From Halobacillus andaensis (GTDB lineage: Bacteria > Bacillota > Bacilli > Bacillales > Halobacillaceae): 64,000 bases of DNA. Numbering within the stretch: position 1 is the first letter of the stretch; each line of letters starts with the position of its first letter. Below, piece by piece: positions 52,191 through 60,364 of the stretch. The DNA is taken from assembly GCF_014636475.1 (NCBI RefSeq), contig NZ_BMEL01000001.1:1359375-1423374 (forward strand). The letters run 5' to 3'. Below the pieces are notes generated by a model. It saw nothing but the letters and a program-made list of their open reading frames with translations. It was not told the origin of the DNA and ran no database searches. The position numbers and the translations under genes were made by a program.

Positions 52191-52457
52191 TTACCGTACC
52201 TCCTGCCATTCCTTTCTTTGTTTCTTCATTGTTTTAGCTTCAAATAGTTCTGACAATAACTTGATATATTCGGCAGTAATGCCTTCATGTTTAAATACTT
52301 CTCTTACTTTTCTTTCTGTTTCTTCATGAATTGGAATAGTACCGGCTTCTATCTTACTAATAAGTGACTGATCAACCTGTACCCTTTTGGCTAGTTCAGA
52401 TTGGTTTAGTTCGGCCAATTGGCGACAATGCTTTAATAGTTGAATATTCATTTTCAA
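52191..52457 (-). CDS. XRE-family HTH regulator
   Basis: 88 residues. LLKHCRQLAELNQSELAKRV and VDQSLISKIEAGTIPI form a classic Cro/C1 helix-turn-helix (residues 7-60), followed by a helical tail that may dimerise. Either TTG 52457, with GGGGGG 5 bp before, or the ATG two codons later is the start. First gene of the leftward island operon. Likely the island's own transcription regulator. A hairpin and T tract in its leader (52497-52528) could attenuate the operon. Confidence 0.75.
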   Translation of the reverse strand: MKMNIQLLKHCRQLAELNQSELAKRVQVDQSLISKIEAGTIPIHEETERKVREVFKHEGITAEYIKLLSELFEAKTMKKQRKEWQEVR

Positions 52458-52496
52458 TAAATCCCCCCCTGATTTTCATAAAATATGATCTGAAGA

Positions 52497-52541
52497 TAAT
52501 AAAAAAGGCTGCCGGCTAAGTACCGACAACCCTTAAACAAC
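52497..52541 (-). promoter_or_regulatory. leader attenuator-like hairpin with conserved 16-bp motif
   Basis: On the minus strand GTTGTTTAAGGGTTGT (52526-52541) runs into the stem TGTCGG-TACTTAG-CCGGCA followed by TTTTTT. A terminator-like hairpin lies between a presumed promoter and the XRE start. The 16-bp motif recurs exactly at 56031-56046 and with one change at 57625-57640, both before island genes. Confidence 0.55.
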
Positions 52542-52746
52542 CTGTGTACTAATTACAGACACTAAGTTATAAAACGAATATCATGTTGGAAGTAAACAGT
52601 TGATTACTTTTCCTTACTAATAGGTGCAGCTTTAGAAGGGAAAGTCAGACAAAAGATTGAAAATGTGTATCTGATTCAACAAAAATAATTCCACACCGAA
52701 AAATCAAATAGCACTAAAATTTGGTACGTGTATTTTCAACAGGCTA

Positions 52747-52787
52747 ACCCCACGAATCCAGACCCCCCGTCCCCCCATGTACCCCCC
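52747..52787 (-). other. G-rich tract able to form a G-quadruplex
   Basis: The minus strand has G6-N5-G6-N2-G6, then N11 and G4, in an otherwise AT-rich gap. Four G-runs of four or more fit a stable quadruplex. Confidence 0.5.
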
Positions 52788-52909
52788 TTATTTCATGGTG
52801 GAACTGCTGAAGGTTTTGAAGATTAATATTCAATGATCTGTTCAGGTGAAGGAACGCTGAAAAGGAAAGAAAAATAAAAAGAAATTAAAATAAAAATGTT
52901 TTGTTTTCA

Positions 52910-53012
52910 GAACACGAAATTATTTATATGTAATTGTTTAGGGGAACACGTAATTATTCTACGTAACAATGCAAGCTGAAGAAGATCAGTTATAACAATA
53001 TGTTCGTGTTCC
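52910..53012. repeat. GAACACG repeats in the island control region
   Basis: Two imperfect direct repeats of about 27 bp start at 52910 and 52944 (GAACACGAAATTATT and GAACACGTAATTATT). An inverted CGTGTTC lies at 53005-53011. Possible protein-binding sites. The gap 52546-53180 shows no gene. Confidence 0.5.
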
Positions 53013-53180
53013 TATATGGAATATGAACTCTAATAGTACTGTAAATAGTACGCTGAATAGTATGTATATATGTACTGTATGTGACTGCATGAAAGATACT
53101 GTACAGGCCGTTATATATTACTCAATACTTACTAGGTCAAACTGATATAAAGGAACAGGCACGGCCTTTTAAAACAGGCC

Positions 53181-53262
53181 TACACCCTTTAAAAAATAGA
53201 CCACCTACCCCCTTAAAAAAAAGAAGGGTACACCCGTTAAAAAATTACAGGTATACCCCCGT
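53181..53262 (+). repeat. iteron-like repeats with 24-bp period
   Basis: TACACCCTTTAAAAAA, CTACCCCCTTAAAAAA and TACACCCGTTAAAAAA have their TTAAAAAA cores exactly 24 bp apart (TT ending at 53190, 53214 and 53238), and a fourth TATACCCCCG follows at 53252. Regular repeats beside AT-rich DNA resemble replication-initiator binding sites. Function not demonstrated. Confidence 0.6.
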
Positions 53263-53386
53263 CAACATGCTAGACGGTATTAAGGACAAATTAACTATAA
53301 CACTACCCACCTTTTTTATGGAAGCCATTTCACTTCCCTTTATAATTCAAAATCCACTCTACCTTCCGAATGTATGAAAATACTAT

Positions 53387-53476
53387 AAAAACACACATTC
53401 AAAATTATGTATTTATTGACTTTGCAAGCTTTCAAGCGTATCCTTGTAGCATATCAAAAAAAACATACATTCAAAA
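53387..53476 (+). repeat. direct repeat pair upstream of the short recombinase
   Basis: AAAAACACACATTCAAAA at 53387-53404 and AAAAACATACATTCAAAA at about 53458-53476, 70 bp apart, in the leader of the recombinase at 53512. One position differs. Could be operator or recombinase arm sites. Confidence 0.5.
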
Positions 53477-53511
53477 CATTGATTTTACTGTGCTGAAAGG
53501 ATGCTGGAATA

Positions 53512-54075
53512 TTGAACAAGAACCCCAATCCAATAAAGAATGTGCAACCAATCAGAGATAGAAAACTAATAGAAGATATGAAATGGTCACTGAAAAGGCA
53601 CTGTTCAGATCGAGATTACATACTTTTCCTGATTGGTATTAACACCGGTTTACGTGTTGGTGATATGTTAAAACTTAAAGTGAAAGATGTTATGAAGAAG
53701 AAAGTGGTGAAGGTTAAAGAAGGGAAAACCAATAAATTCAGGGAAATAAACCTTACGAATATTTACCCTGAAATTCAATCATATCTTGATGTTAATTCTT
53801 CTGAATGGTTGTTTCCTAGTCGTAAAGGCGATAAACCGATAAGTACCACGCAAGCATATAGACAGTTAAAAAAGGCCGGTGAAATGGCTGATATTCCTGA
53901 AGGTATAGGGACTCATACCATGCGTAAAACGTTTGGGTACTGGTACTATAAAAGAACTCATGACATATTTATACTACAAGCAATACTTAACCATTCCAAT
54001 ATAGCAGTAACTAAAAAGTATATTGGTATCACACAGGAAGAAATGAACGATAGCTTAATCGACTTTGTACTCTAA
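53512..54075 (+). CDS. short tyrosine recombinase
   Basis: 187 residues, essentially a catalytic domain without the usual N-terminal core-binding domain. Catalytic residues: Arg48 (TGLRVGD), Lys72 (EGKTNKF), His135 and Arg138 (THTMRKTF), His161 (LNHSN) and Tyr170 (KKYIGI). The set is complete. TTG 53512 has GAAAGGA 10 bp upstream. It is encoded rightward, opposite to the XRE operon. With a full-length integrase beside attR, this one may act on another site, for example resolution or a secondary integration site. Followed by a good terminator. Confidence 0.85.
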   Translation: MNKNPNPIKNVQPIRDRKLIEDMKWSLKRHCSDRDYILFLIGINTGLRVGDMLKLKVKDVMKKKVVKVKEGKTNKFREINLTNIYPEIQSYLDVNSSEWLFPSRKGDKPISTTQAYRQLKKAGEMADIPEGIGTHTMRKTFGYWYYKRTHDIFILQAILNHSNIAVTKKYIGITQEEMNDSLIDFVL

Positions 54076-54077
54076 AT

Positions 54078-54107
54078 GAACTGGTCTAGTGGCCGGTTCT
54101 TTTTTAT
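54078..54107 (+). terminator. terminator of the short recombinase
   Basis: GAACTGG/CCGGTTC stem followed by TTTTTT. Confidence 0.85.
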
Positions 54108-54192
54108 ATTACAAAAAAATAAATAGCCCTACGTTTTCTTTTTCATACGCAGGGCATTAAGCTTGTTAGTTCTTACAAATTATAACTATTCA

Positions 54193-55674
54193 TTATAAAT
54201 TAAGTGCTGTTTTAGATCGAGGTATCTCCTGTAATAGTCTATGGTTAGATTTCAGTGTATCTATAATCTCACTCTCATCTATACCTAATTCTTTAAATAA
54301 TAATACACTTGAAAGGGTTTTTAGAATAGATGTAGCATAAAACAATTCCACTCCTGAATACTTTTTCATGTCCTTTTTCTCATCATAGTGGGTTAAAAAG
54401 TTTCTTGTATTGACCAGTTTAAAAACAAAGTTCTTTGCATTTTTGGTACTGTTAAATAAAAGAATTCTGGTTTCCTCTGATATTCTCTCCTTTGTTATAT
54501 CCGTTAAGCGTTTATTAAGAGTGTACTCATTTAGATGGCTAATTTTCTTATTAATAGTATTTAGAACATCCTCCTCTAGAGTATCCTTTAAGAGTTCATT
54601 AACCAATGAGATGTATTCATCTTTCTTTTCATCATCAAATAATTTACCATAACCTAATGCACGATGATAAACTTCTAAAGTCTGAACCGCATTAAGTAAC
54701 TTTGTTTCTAAATCAGCTTTTTTATTGAAAATATCGCTGAAATGTAGATTATATACATTCTTTAATAAAGGTTCTTTCTGAAACCAATTGTTAAATATAT
54801 CTTTTATGCTGTCTTTTAGCTGAAGATTTGTAAACATCATTTTATGTGAATTTAGTTTTTCATTAATTTCCACATTACGTTGACTTAAATATAAATGATA
54901 TTTCTTAGTTCTTTTCATTTCTGGGGAGTCTTCCCCAATAAAAGAATCTTTTTCTTCTTCTCCTTCAAAAATTACCTGTTCTAGATGCATAGCTTCACCT
55001 ATTAATAAAGTCATTAGTCTATTTAGGCTAAATATTTTATGTTCAAACCATTTATAATTCTGCCAACCTTCAGGGACTAACTTAATTCCTTCCTTATAAT
55101 TAAAACTTTTATTCTCATTTCTTTTGTTTGTAGTATTAAATATAAAATTGTTCTTAATTTCAGCATTTATGCTTTCTACATAATAAGATGTTACTTCTGG
55201 GGTAATGTAAGTGCTTGAATAATTTAATAGCTTACCATCTTTATCATTAATTAATTCAGTATGAAACGGACTACTTTGAAACCATTCGGTTAAATAAGTG
55301 CCATATAAAGTTACTGACTTAAATTTAAACTCCTCTAAATCTGTAAAGTGATCACCTACAATAAATGAAGGAATCAGTAACTTTTGATGTGGAATCCCCG
55401 GCATATTTTGCGTTTCATTTAAAGTGAAAGTATTAATTAGTGTTACTTTTTCCCCTTTCACTGTTATTCCATGAATATACTGTTCATTTACCTTATCATC
55501 ACTTAAGGGACCAAAATCATGAAAAACACCTAATGTTTCAAGATAAAAGTTTTGTCCTTCCGAATATAGGTTTCCACTTACTTCCTGATTTTCATTACCC
55601 GGTAACCACCAGTGACCTTGCACACTAAAATCTTCTAACATTGTAGTGTCTGTAATCTTATTGTTTCTGTTCAA
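54193..55674 (-). CDS. ApeA-like HEPN protein (candidate anti-phage defence)
   Basis: 493 residues. The N-terminal half starts GHWWLPGNENQEVSGNLYSEG, resembling the ApeA N-terminal domain (GxWWLP, then a beta-rich region to about residue 190). The C-terminal half is helical and ends with a HEPN RNase motif, Arg424-Asn425 to His429 (RNFLTHYDEKK), within KLVNTRNFLTHYDE; the LLNAVQTLEVYHRAL helix before it is typical too. Family knowledge: ApeA proteins are single-gene abortive-infection effectors that cleave RNA on infection. TTG start, 7 bp after AAGGTGGGG. Lone gene, divergent from the helicase-like gene. Assignment is by eye, not by search. Confidence 0.72.
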   Translation of the reverse strand: MNRNNKITDTTMLEDFSVQGHWWLPGNENQEVSGNLYSEGQNFYLETLGVFHDFGPLSDDKVNEQYIHGITVKGEKVTLINTFTLNETQNMPGIPHQKLLIPSFIVGDHFTDLEEFKFKSVTLYGTYLTEWFQSSPFHTELINDKDGKLLNYSSTYITPEVTSYYVESINAEIKNNFIFNTTNKRNENKSFNYKEGIKLVPEGWQNYKWFEHKIFSLNRLMTLLIGEAMHLEQVIFEGEEEKDSFIGEDSPEMKRTKKYHLYLSQRNVEINEKLNSHKMMFTNLQLKDSIKDIFNNWFQKEPLLKNVYNLHFSDIFNKKADLETKLLNAVQTLEVYHRALGYGKLFDDEKKDEYISLVNELLKDTLEEDVLNTINKKISHLNEYTLNKRLTDITKERISEETRILLFNSTKNAKNFVFKLVNTRNFLTHYDEKKDMKKYSGVELFYATSILKTLSSVLLFKELGIDESEIIDTLKSNHRLLQEIPRSKTALNL

Positions 55675-56030
55675 TAGATAACCCCACCTTTAGTTCAATT
55701 TACTACATAAGTAATATTCTCTAAATCAGCGAAAATACCTTCCAACAATTACATATTTTTTGAACATTTATGCTTACGCCTTCTCGAACAAGTTCTCGAA
55801 GAAACTACAGTAATTAATACTGAATATGTTTACTATGTTCAGGGGTGGTTTAATCATTTAATTGGGAAGCTTGTCTTCCCCTGCTGAACGTATAGTGAAG
55901 CAGTATAATTAATTGTACAGTTATTATATATTTCTCTTTAAGGGATTAAGCTGTAAAGATTGTTATATCAACGTTTGTTAAGAATTTGTGCAGGAATTAA
56001 AATGCAGTACTGTCTGATTTCAGTCCTTCT
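55675..56030. other. divergent intergenic region with small repeats
   Basis: Holds TTCTCGAA twice (about 55780-55800), a GGGAAG-CTTGT-CTTCCC hairpin (about 55863-55879) and a TATAAT at about 55920. Nothing else recognised. Confidence 0.4.
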
Positions 56031-56046
56031 GTTGTTTAAGGGTTGT
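56031..56046 (+). promoter_or_regulatory. island-conserved 16-bp leader motif
   Basis: GTTGTTTAAGGGTTGT, exact reverse-complement match of 52526-52541, 26 bp before the helicase-like start. Here it sits in an imperfect hairpin (CCTTCTGTT / AACGGAAGG) that also covers the ribosome site. Confidence 0.5.
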
Positions 56047-56072
56047 AAAAACCTAACGGAAGGATGATTTGT

Positions 56073-57308
56073 GTGAATATTTATGTTGTAGACAGCATTA
56101 TGGGGAGTGGAAAAACTTCATGGTCTATTCAGTATATGAAGCAGGCAGATAAGGAAAAGAATTTCATCTATATTACCCCTTTCCTAAACGAAGTTAAAAG
56201 AGTTAAAAATGCAGTAACCGGCCGCAATTTTATCGAACCTGAAAACAAAGGAAAGGGAAAATTAGACAACTTTAAGAAGCTAATTATGAATGAAAGGGAT
56301 ATAGTAAGTACCCATGCATTATTCAGGTCAGCAGACAAAGATGTGATAGACCTTTTAAAAGCCAGCAACTATACACTTATTCTGGATGAAGTAATGGATG
56401 TGGTTGAACAGTTTCCTTTAGATAGAGACGATTTTAAACTACTAATTGATTCAGGCATGGTTTCTGTAGATGAAATCTCCGGTGTAGTTCAGTGGAATGA
56501 CACAAGTACTTATCAACAAACAAAGTATAACGAAATTAAAACTCTATCGAAAAGTGAGAACCTAATCTTTTATGAAAACTCGATTCTCTTTTGGTCTTTT
56601 CCTATATCAGTATTTCAAGCTTTTACAAATGTCTATGTAATGACCTATTTATTTGAAGCACAGCAGCAAAAGTACTATTTCGATATGAATGAAATTGAAT
56701 ATGAAGTGAAGGGTGTTTCTAGAGACTCACATGGTTATTACTCTTTAGTAAGTCATAATGAAAAGAATCTTGAAAATAGGCAATGGCTAAAATCATTAAT
56801 AAACATATATGATGGGAAATTAAATAATATTGGAGAAGAAAGAAATGCACTATCTGTAAGTTGGTTTAGAAGGGATAATAACAAAACACTAATTGACAAA
56901 CTAAAGAAGAATATCTATACGTATTTCAGGAGACATGCTAAAACTTCTTCTAGATTTAACTTGTGGACTTGCTTTAAAGATGATAAGCCAAAACTAAAAG
57001 GGAATGGTTATGCAGGGTCTTCCAAAAACGTGTGCTTTATTGAACATAATGCACGTGCAACAAATGACTTTAAACATAAGCAGTCCCTGGCATATGTAGT
57101 TAATAAGTTTATGCACCCTTACGAGAAGAAGTTTTTTATATCTAGAGGTGTGACTGTAAATGAAGATACGTATGCTTTGTCTACACTTTTACAATGGATA
57201 TGGCGTTCCCAAATAAGAGAAGGAAATCCTATAAATCTATATATCCCTAGCAAAAGAATGAGAAGACTCCTTGAAGAATATCTGGATAACAACAAAGAAA
57301 AAGACTAG
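56073..57308 (+). CDS. P-loop helicase-like protein (DEAD/DEAH type), phage-related
   Basis: 411 residues. GTG 56073 is 8 bp after AAGGA; an ATG 3 codons earlier lies on the ribosome site. Walker A is DSIMGSGKTSW (about residues 7-17) and Walker B is LILDEVMDV (about 104-112), with VSTHALF between them. The C-terminal half has the Q/R-containing QWIWRSQIREGNPINLY, like helicase motif VI in phage DEAD-like proteins. Likely a superfamily 2 helicase used in replication of phages and islands. It lies about 2.8 kb from the iteron-like repeats. Own hairpin terminator. Confidence 0.7.
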   Translation: MNIYVVDSIMGSGKTSWSIQYMKQADKEKNFIYITPFLNEVKRVKNAVTGRNFIEPENKGKGKLDNFKKLIMNERDIVSTHALFRSADKDVIDLLKASNYTLILDEVMDVVEQFPLDRDDFKLLIDSGMVSVDEISGVVQWNDTSTYQQTKYNEIKTLSKSENLIFYENSILFWSFPISVFQAFTNVYVMTYLFEAQQQKYYFDMNEIEYEVKGVSRDSHGYYSLVSHNEKNLENRQWLKSLINIYDGKLNNIGEERNALSVSWFRRDNNKTLIDKLKKNIYTYFRRHAKTSSRFNLWTCFKDDKPKLKGNGYAGSSKNVCFIEHNARATNDFKHKQSLAYVVNKFMHPYEKKFFISRGVTVNEDTYALSTLLQWIWRSQIREGNPINLYIPSKRMRRLLEEYLDNNKEKD

Positions 57309-57333
57309 CTATTAATACAGCAGCTAGTCTTTT
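57299..57333. terminator. convergent terminator
   Basis: AAAAGACTAGCT/AGCTAGTCTTTT stem between the helicase stop and the small minus-strand gene. Confidence 0.8.
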
Positions 57334-57464
57334 CTTTCTTCCTTGCTTTCTTTTTGTTCTTTTGATTTAACTGTAGAGGTGCGATCAAAAACTTTAGCAA
57401 GAGAAAATTCAGTCCGTGATGATATATCATCAAAGCTGATTATTCGCCTTTTCTTTTCTTTCAT
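57324..57464 (-). CDS. 46-residue charged protein
   Basis: ATG 57462-57464 follows GGGGG by 7 bp on the minus strand. Product starts MKEKKRRIISFDDISSRTEF, continues SLAKVFDRTSTVKSKEQKES and ends EERKD. Highly charged, no cysteine, no hydrophobic segment. Short phage- or plasmid-type regulator is possible but not shown. Convergent with the helicase gene; the stop lies in the shared terminator hairpin. Confidence 0.45.
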   Translation of the reverse strand: MKEKKRRIISFDDISSRTEFSLAKVFDRTSTVKSKEQKESKEERKD

Positions 57465-57624
57465 TACTATACCCCCAATAATAAAGTTATACTATCCGTT
57501 AACCTCTTTATTCTGTTCAAGAAAATCAATACCCCTTAATGTAATATTCTTCAAAAGGGATATTTATCCTTTATATTTTAAAATTAAAATTATTTTTTAA
57601 AAAAAGTCTGTTTTTCTCTTGCTA

Positions 57625-57640
57625 GTTGTTTAAGGGGTGT
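57625..57640 (+). promoter_or_regulatory. island-conserved leader motif, third copy
   Basis: GTTGTTTAAGGGGTGT, 15 of 16 bases as at 56031-56046, 32 bp before the start at 57673. Confidence 0.5.
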
Positions 57641-57672
57641 AAATACCAATAATACAAAAGGTGGAGATTAAG

Positions 57673-57975
57673 ATGAAAAAAAAATTGAACATGGAAACAC
57701 AAGAAGGAAGTAAGTTAATTAAGGAATTGACAGTTAAGGTTTTCCAGCAAATTACGGAGAAGGAAGTTATGGAACTAAGAAAGATATTTGAAGTAGATTC
57801 CTGTAAGTATCAGCAGCTTATAAAACTAAAATATATAGGCCCATTAGGTCTTTTAAGCTTAAACTATGTGATAACAAAGGAGGTAGAAGCTGTATTGTAT
57901 GAATTTATAAATGAGATCTTACATAAAGTGCCTGTATCAGGAAGCAATAATTATTTAAAACTAGAAATCCAGTAA
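57673..57975 (+). CDS. hypothetical protein of the island
   Basis: 100 residues from ATG 57673, 6 bp after AAGGTGGAG; the frame continues 4 codons up without reason. Lysine- and glutamate-rich, helical, with KLKYIGPLGLLSLNYVITKE in the middle. No family recognised. Shares the conserved leader motif with the helicase-like gene and the XRE gene, so it is probably under the same control. Confidence 0.55.
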   Translation: MKKKLNMETQEGSKLIKELTVKVFQQITEKEVMELRKIFEVDSCKYQQLIKLKYIGPLGLLSLNYVITKEVEAVLYEFINEILHKVPVSGSNNYLKLEIQ

Positions 57976-58148
57976 TTTATAAAGCTTTTTCAGTTACTCG
58001 ACTTAATAGGTAAAGGAGAAAAAATAATCTATATACCAAGTATCGTCTTGGGACTTTAAAGTGCTAACGATACCATTACTTTATTACTATGGAGTTTTTT
58101 TGGTAAACTGTAAATTGATAAAATCACTAGTAATAAAAGGGGGGGGAA

Positions 58149-58268
58149 TTGGCTATTAATTTGATAACTATTAGTATTCAAGAGAATTACGAAATTGACG
58201 AATGGCGATATGCATCAGGTGTAAAAAACATTACTCCTCCCCCTATTAAGTTCATAGGAATAGATTGA
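58149..58268 (+). CDS. possible 39-residue peptide
   Basis: TTG 58149 directly after AAAAGGGGGGGGAA. Product begins MAINLITISIQENYEIDEWR and ends KNITPPPIKFIGID, protein-like in composition. It lies in the gap 57976-58400 that otherwise holds nothing. Could also be a degraded N-terminal piece of a larger gene. Confidence 0.3.
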   Translation: MAINLITISIQENYEIDEWRYASGVKNITPPPIKFIGID

Positions 58269-58400
58269 CCAATTTTTAATGCTTTCACCATTGCTTTACA
58301 TTACAGAAGAAATTAAATATTACTCACTAATTAACTTCAATGTGTTTTTAAAATACATAACCCAATTTACTTATATACATACAAACTGTGTTTAGCCTTA

Positions 58401-59540
58401 CTAAAAAAAATCCGGGTAAGAAAACGTCTGTTTCTCTTCTTTAGTTATATTAAAAAGGTAAGCATCTAAAAAGAGGTGTTTTAAATTCATATCTTTACTT
58501 ATACATACTGCAGAAGGAAATGATAACTTATTGCACAGATTATTATAAAATGTCTCTCCCAATAAATGTTCTCCAGTATATAGGTAAGTATAAATCTTTT
58601 CAAACTCATATTCGTATGTATGGAAGGTTAAATTTATTTCTTTAATAATCATTTCTTGAAGCCCATCTTTAATTTCACTGATTAATGACTTTAAATACGT
58701 TCTATAATTTTCTACAATTTCCTTACAAAAGCCTTCGTAATTCATACCATTAATTCTAACTTTTAAAAGGTTGTATAAGTAGGTTATTAAAGAGGCATAA
58801 CCATCCTTACTTCCAAACCTTTTTTTATTTTCCTCAAAGAGTATCTTTAAATCTTCTAAAGAATCCCCTGCAGTTTGAATAGCCCTAGATTTATAGTAAC
58901 TTAGGTGGTCTTTCTTTATTAAACTTGCCTTTTCTTTTAATTGTTCTAATAACCTATAGCGTTTCTCAGAATACTTGTTTAAATCACTTATATTAATACC
59001 TAAAGAATTCGTTTTATCTCTGTCAGGTAAATTACTATATAATGATACCGCAAAATCATTCTCTATACCTTTATAAACCCAACTAGCATAAAACTTTTCC
59101 CCATCTTCACTTATTACTCCGTCTAAACTTTTTAAATTAACAGGATGGGTACTAAAAACTGCACGTAAGTGTTTGAAATAAATGTCATCACTTAATTTAT
59201 TATGGTTAAATATTTCCTTACTTCCTTTCAATGGATATGGCTTTTTAGGGTCTAATACTCTATATAATTGGATTATGGATTCTACCATTACATCAATTGT
59301 AATTATATATTGCATTAAGTTAATTGTGTCTTTGTGATTATATCCGAACCCATTTGATTTAAGTTCAATTGTCGGTAACCCTTCAGCTGCAGTATTTATC
59401 CAGTCCATAGCAGAACATAAAACATTCCAATGATTCTTACCTTCTTTGTTACTTAATTGGTTATAAAAGAAAGATTCTTCATTTATTAATTCCCTGAATT
59501 CATCTATTAAGTAACTATCTAAATCTATTTTTTTACACAT
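58401..59540 (-). CDS. uncharacterised protein paired with an Abi_C-domain protein
   Basis: 379 residues; ATG 59540 after AGGAGG. All-helical by eye. FKHLRAVFSTHPVNL places Arg126 and His132 in an R-x5-H arrangement like the HEPN RNase motif, preceded by a long helix region (LMQYIITIDVMVESIIQLYRVL). The C-terminal half is helical and includes YEFEKIYTYLYTGEHLLGE. I know no named family for the whole protein. It starts 17 bp after the Abi_C gene stop, so both belong to one operon and probably one system. HEPN assignment is tentative. Confidence 0.6.
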   Translation of the reverse strand: MCKKIDLDSYLIDEFRELINEESFFYNQLSNKEGKNHWNVLCSAMDWINTAAEGLPTIELKSNGFGYNHKDTINLMQYIITIDVMVESIIQLYRVLDPKKPYPLKGSKEIFNHNKLSDDIYFKHLRAVFSTHPVNLKSLDGVISEDGEKFYASWVYKGIENDFAVSLYSNLPDRDKTNSLGINISDLNKYSEKRYRLLEQLKEKASLIKKDHLSYYKSRAIQTAGDSLEDLKILFEENKKRFGSKDGYASLITYLYNLLKVRINGMNYEGFCKEIVENYRTYLKSLISEIKDGLQEMIIKEINLTFHTYEYEFEKIYTYLYTGEHLLGETFYNNLCNKLSFPSAVCISKDMNLKHLFLDAYLFNITKEEKQTFSYPDFF

Positions 59541-59557
59541 AAAAGTCTGTCCTCCTA

Positions 59558-60364
59558 TTAGTCTTCTCCTAAAGGAAGTGTCCCCCTTTCTTTTTGATAT
59601 TCATAGGTTTGAAATAGAAAACCTACAATAGTTTTAGCAGAATTTACTGTTAAAATTGCATGATGCTTTGAAGGAGTTCTCTTTACAACATGCCCATCAC
59701 CACTCATATTTCTAATTTCATTTAGGCCGTTTACCACTTTATTCAATCCTGTTATAACATTTTTTAAAGGTTCTTCAAGTTTTTCGTTACTAGCATCTAA
59801 ATTTAATACATTGCGGACATTTTTGAATAGTGAAGGTAACTTTTGATTATCTCCCTCTAAACTGTTAAATCCATTTATGACTAATATTTCCTTACATACA
59901 CCTTCAATAAGCGACCGTGCTGAAGTTATAGCCCCAGAGTAATCTTCTTTTTGTATCCTATCATCACAGTTTTGAAAATCTTGAAGTATACGGTCAAAAG
60001 TTAACTCGGCTGGAATAGTGCATTCAATTTTCATCATCTCTACTTCATACATGTTATCTTCCAAAAAATTTATATAGTCATTAAACAAATAGGTTATAAA
60101 ATTTAAATGGTCTTCATTCCAATTTTCACTAGCCATGTCCAAGCAAAATTCCTCAATAGTTCTATTTGATAAAATTAAAGCTGGTGCTTCCTTACCTCTC
60201 TCTTCATCTATCTTCTTGATTATTCGCCTGACTTCTCTAAATTCTTCATCTGTGATATAGCGATTATAGTTCATTTCCCTAGGATTCACTTCTGAAAAAA
60301 TATCGTATGTTGATTTTAAGCTTTGCTTAAAAGATTCTAATAAATCCACTGTATTATTTCTCAC
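59558..60364 (-). CDS. abortive infection family protein (Abi_C-like, HEPN)
   Basis: 268 residues. The C-terminal part (about 138-255) reads like the Abi_C domain: DYSGAITSARSLIEGVCKEI, then LPSLFKNVRNVLNLD, then LNEIRNMSGDGHVVKRTPSK with Arg218 and His225 as R-x6-H, and ILTVNSAKTIVGFLFQTYE. The N-terminal part (1-130) is helical and unassigned. Abi_C proteins are linked to phage exclusion; the R-N-x-H pattern suggests an RNase of the HEPN group. GTG 60364 follows GGGG by about 6 bp. First gene of a two-gene operon. Confidence 0.75.
   Translation of the reverse strand: MRNNTVDLLESFKQSLKSTYDIFSEVNPREMNYNRYITDEEFREVRRIIKKIDEERGKEAPALILSNRTIEEFCLDMASENWNEDHLNFITYLFNDYINFLEDNMYEVEMMKIECTIPAELTFDRILQDFQNCDDRIQKEDYSGAITSARSLIEGVCKEILVINGFNSLEGDNQKLPSLFKNVRNVLNLDASNEKLEEPLKNVITGLNKVVNGLNEIRNMSGDGHVVKRTPSKHHAILTVNSAKTIVGFLFQTYEYQKERGTLPLGED

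Noticed and set aside
57343..57600. 85-codon plus-strand frame
   Set aside because: No ribosome site; antisense to the better supported 46-residue minus-strand gene.
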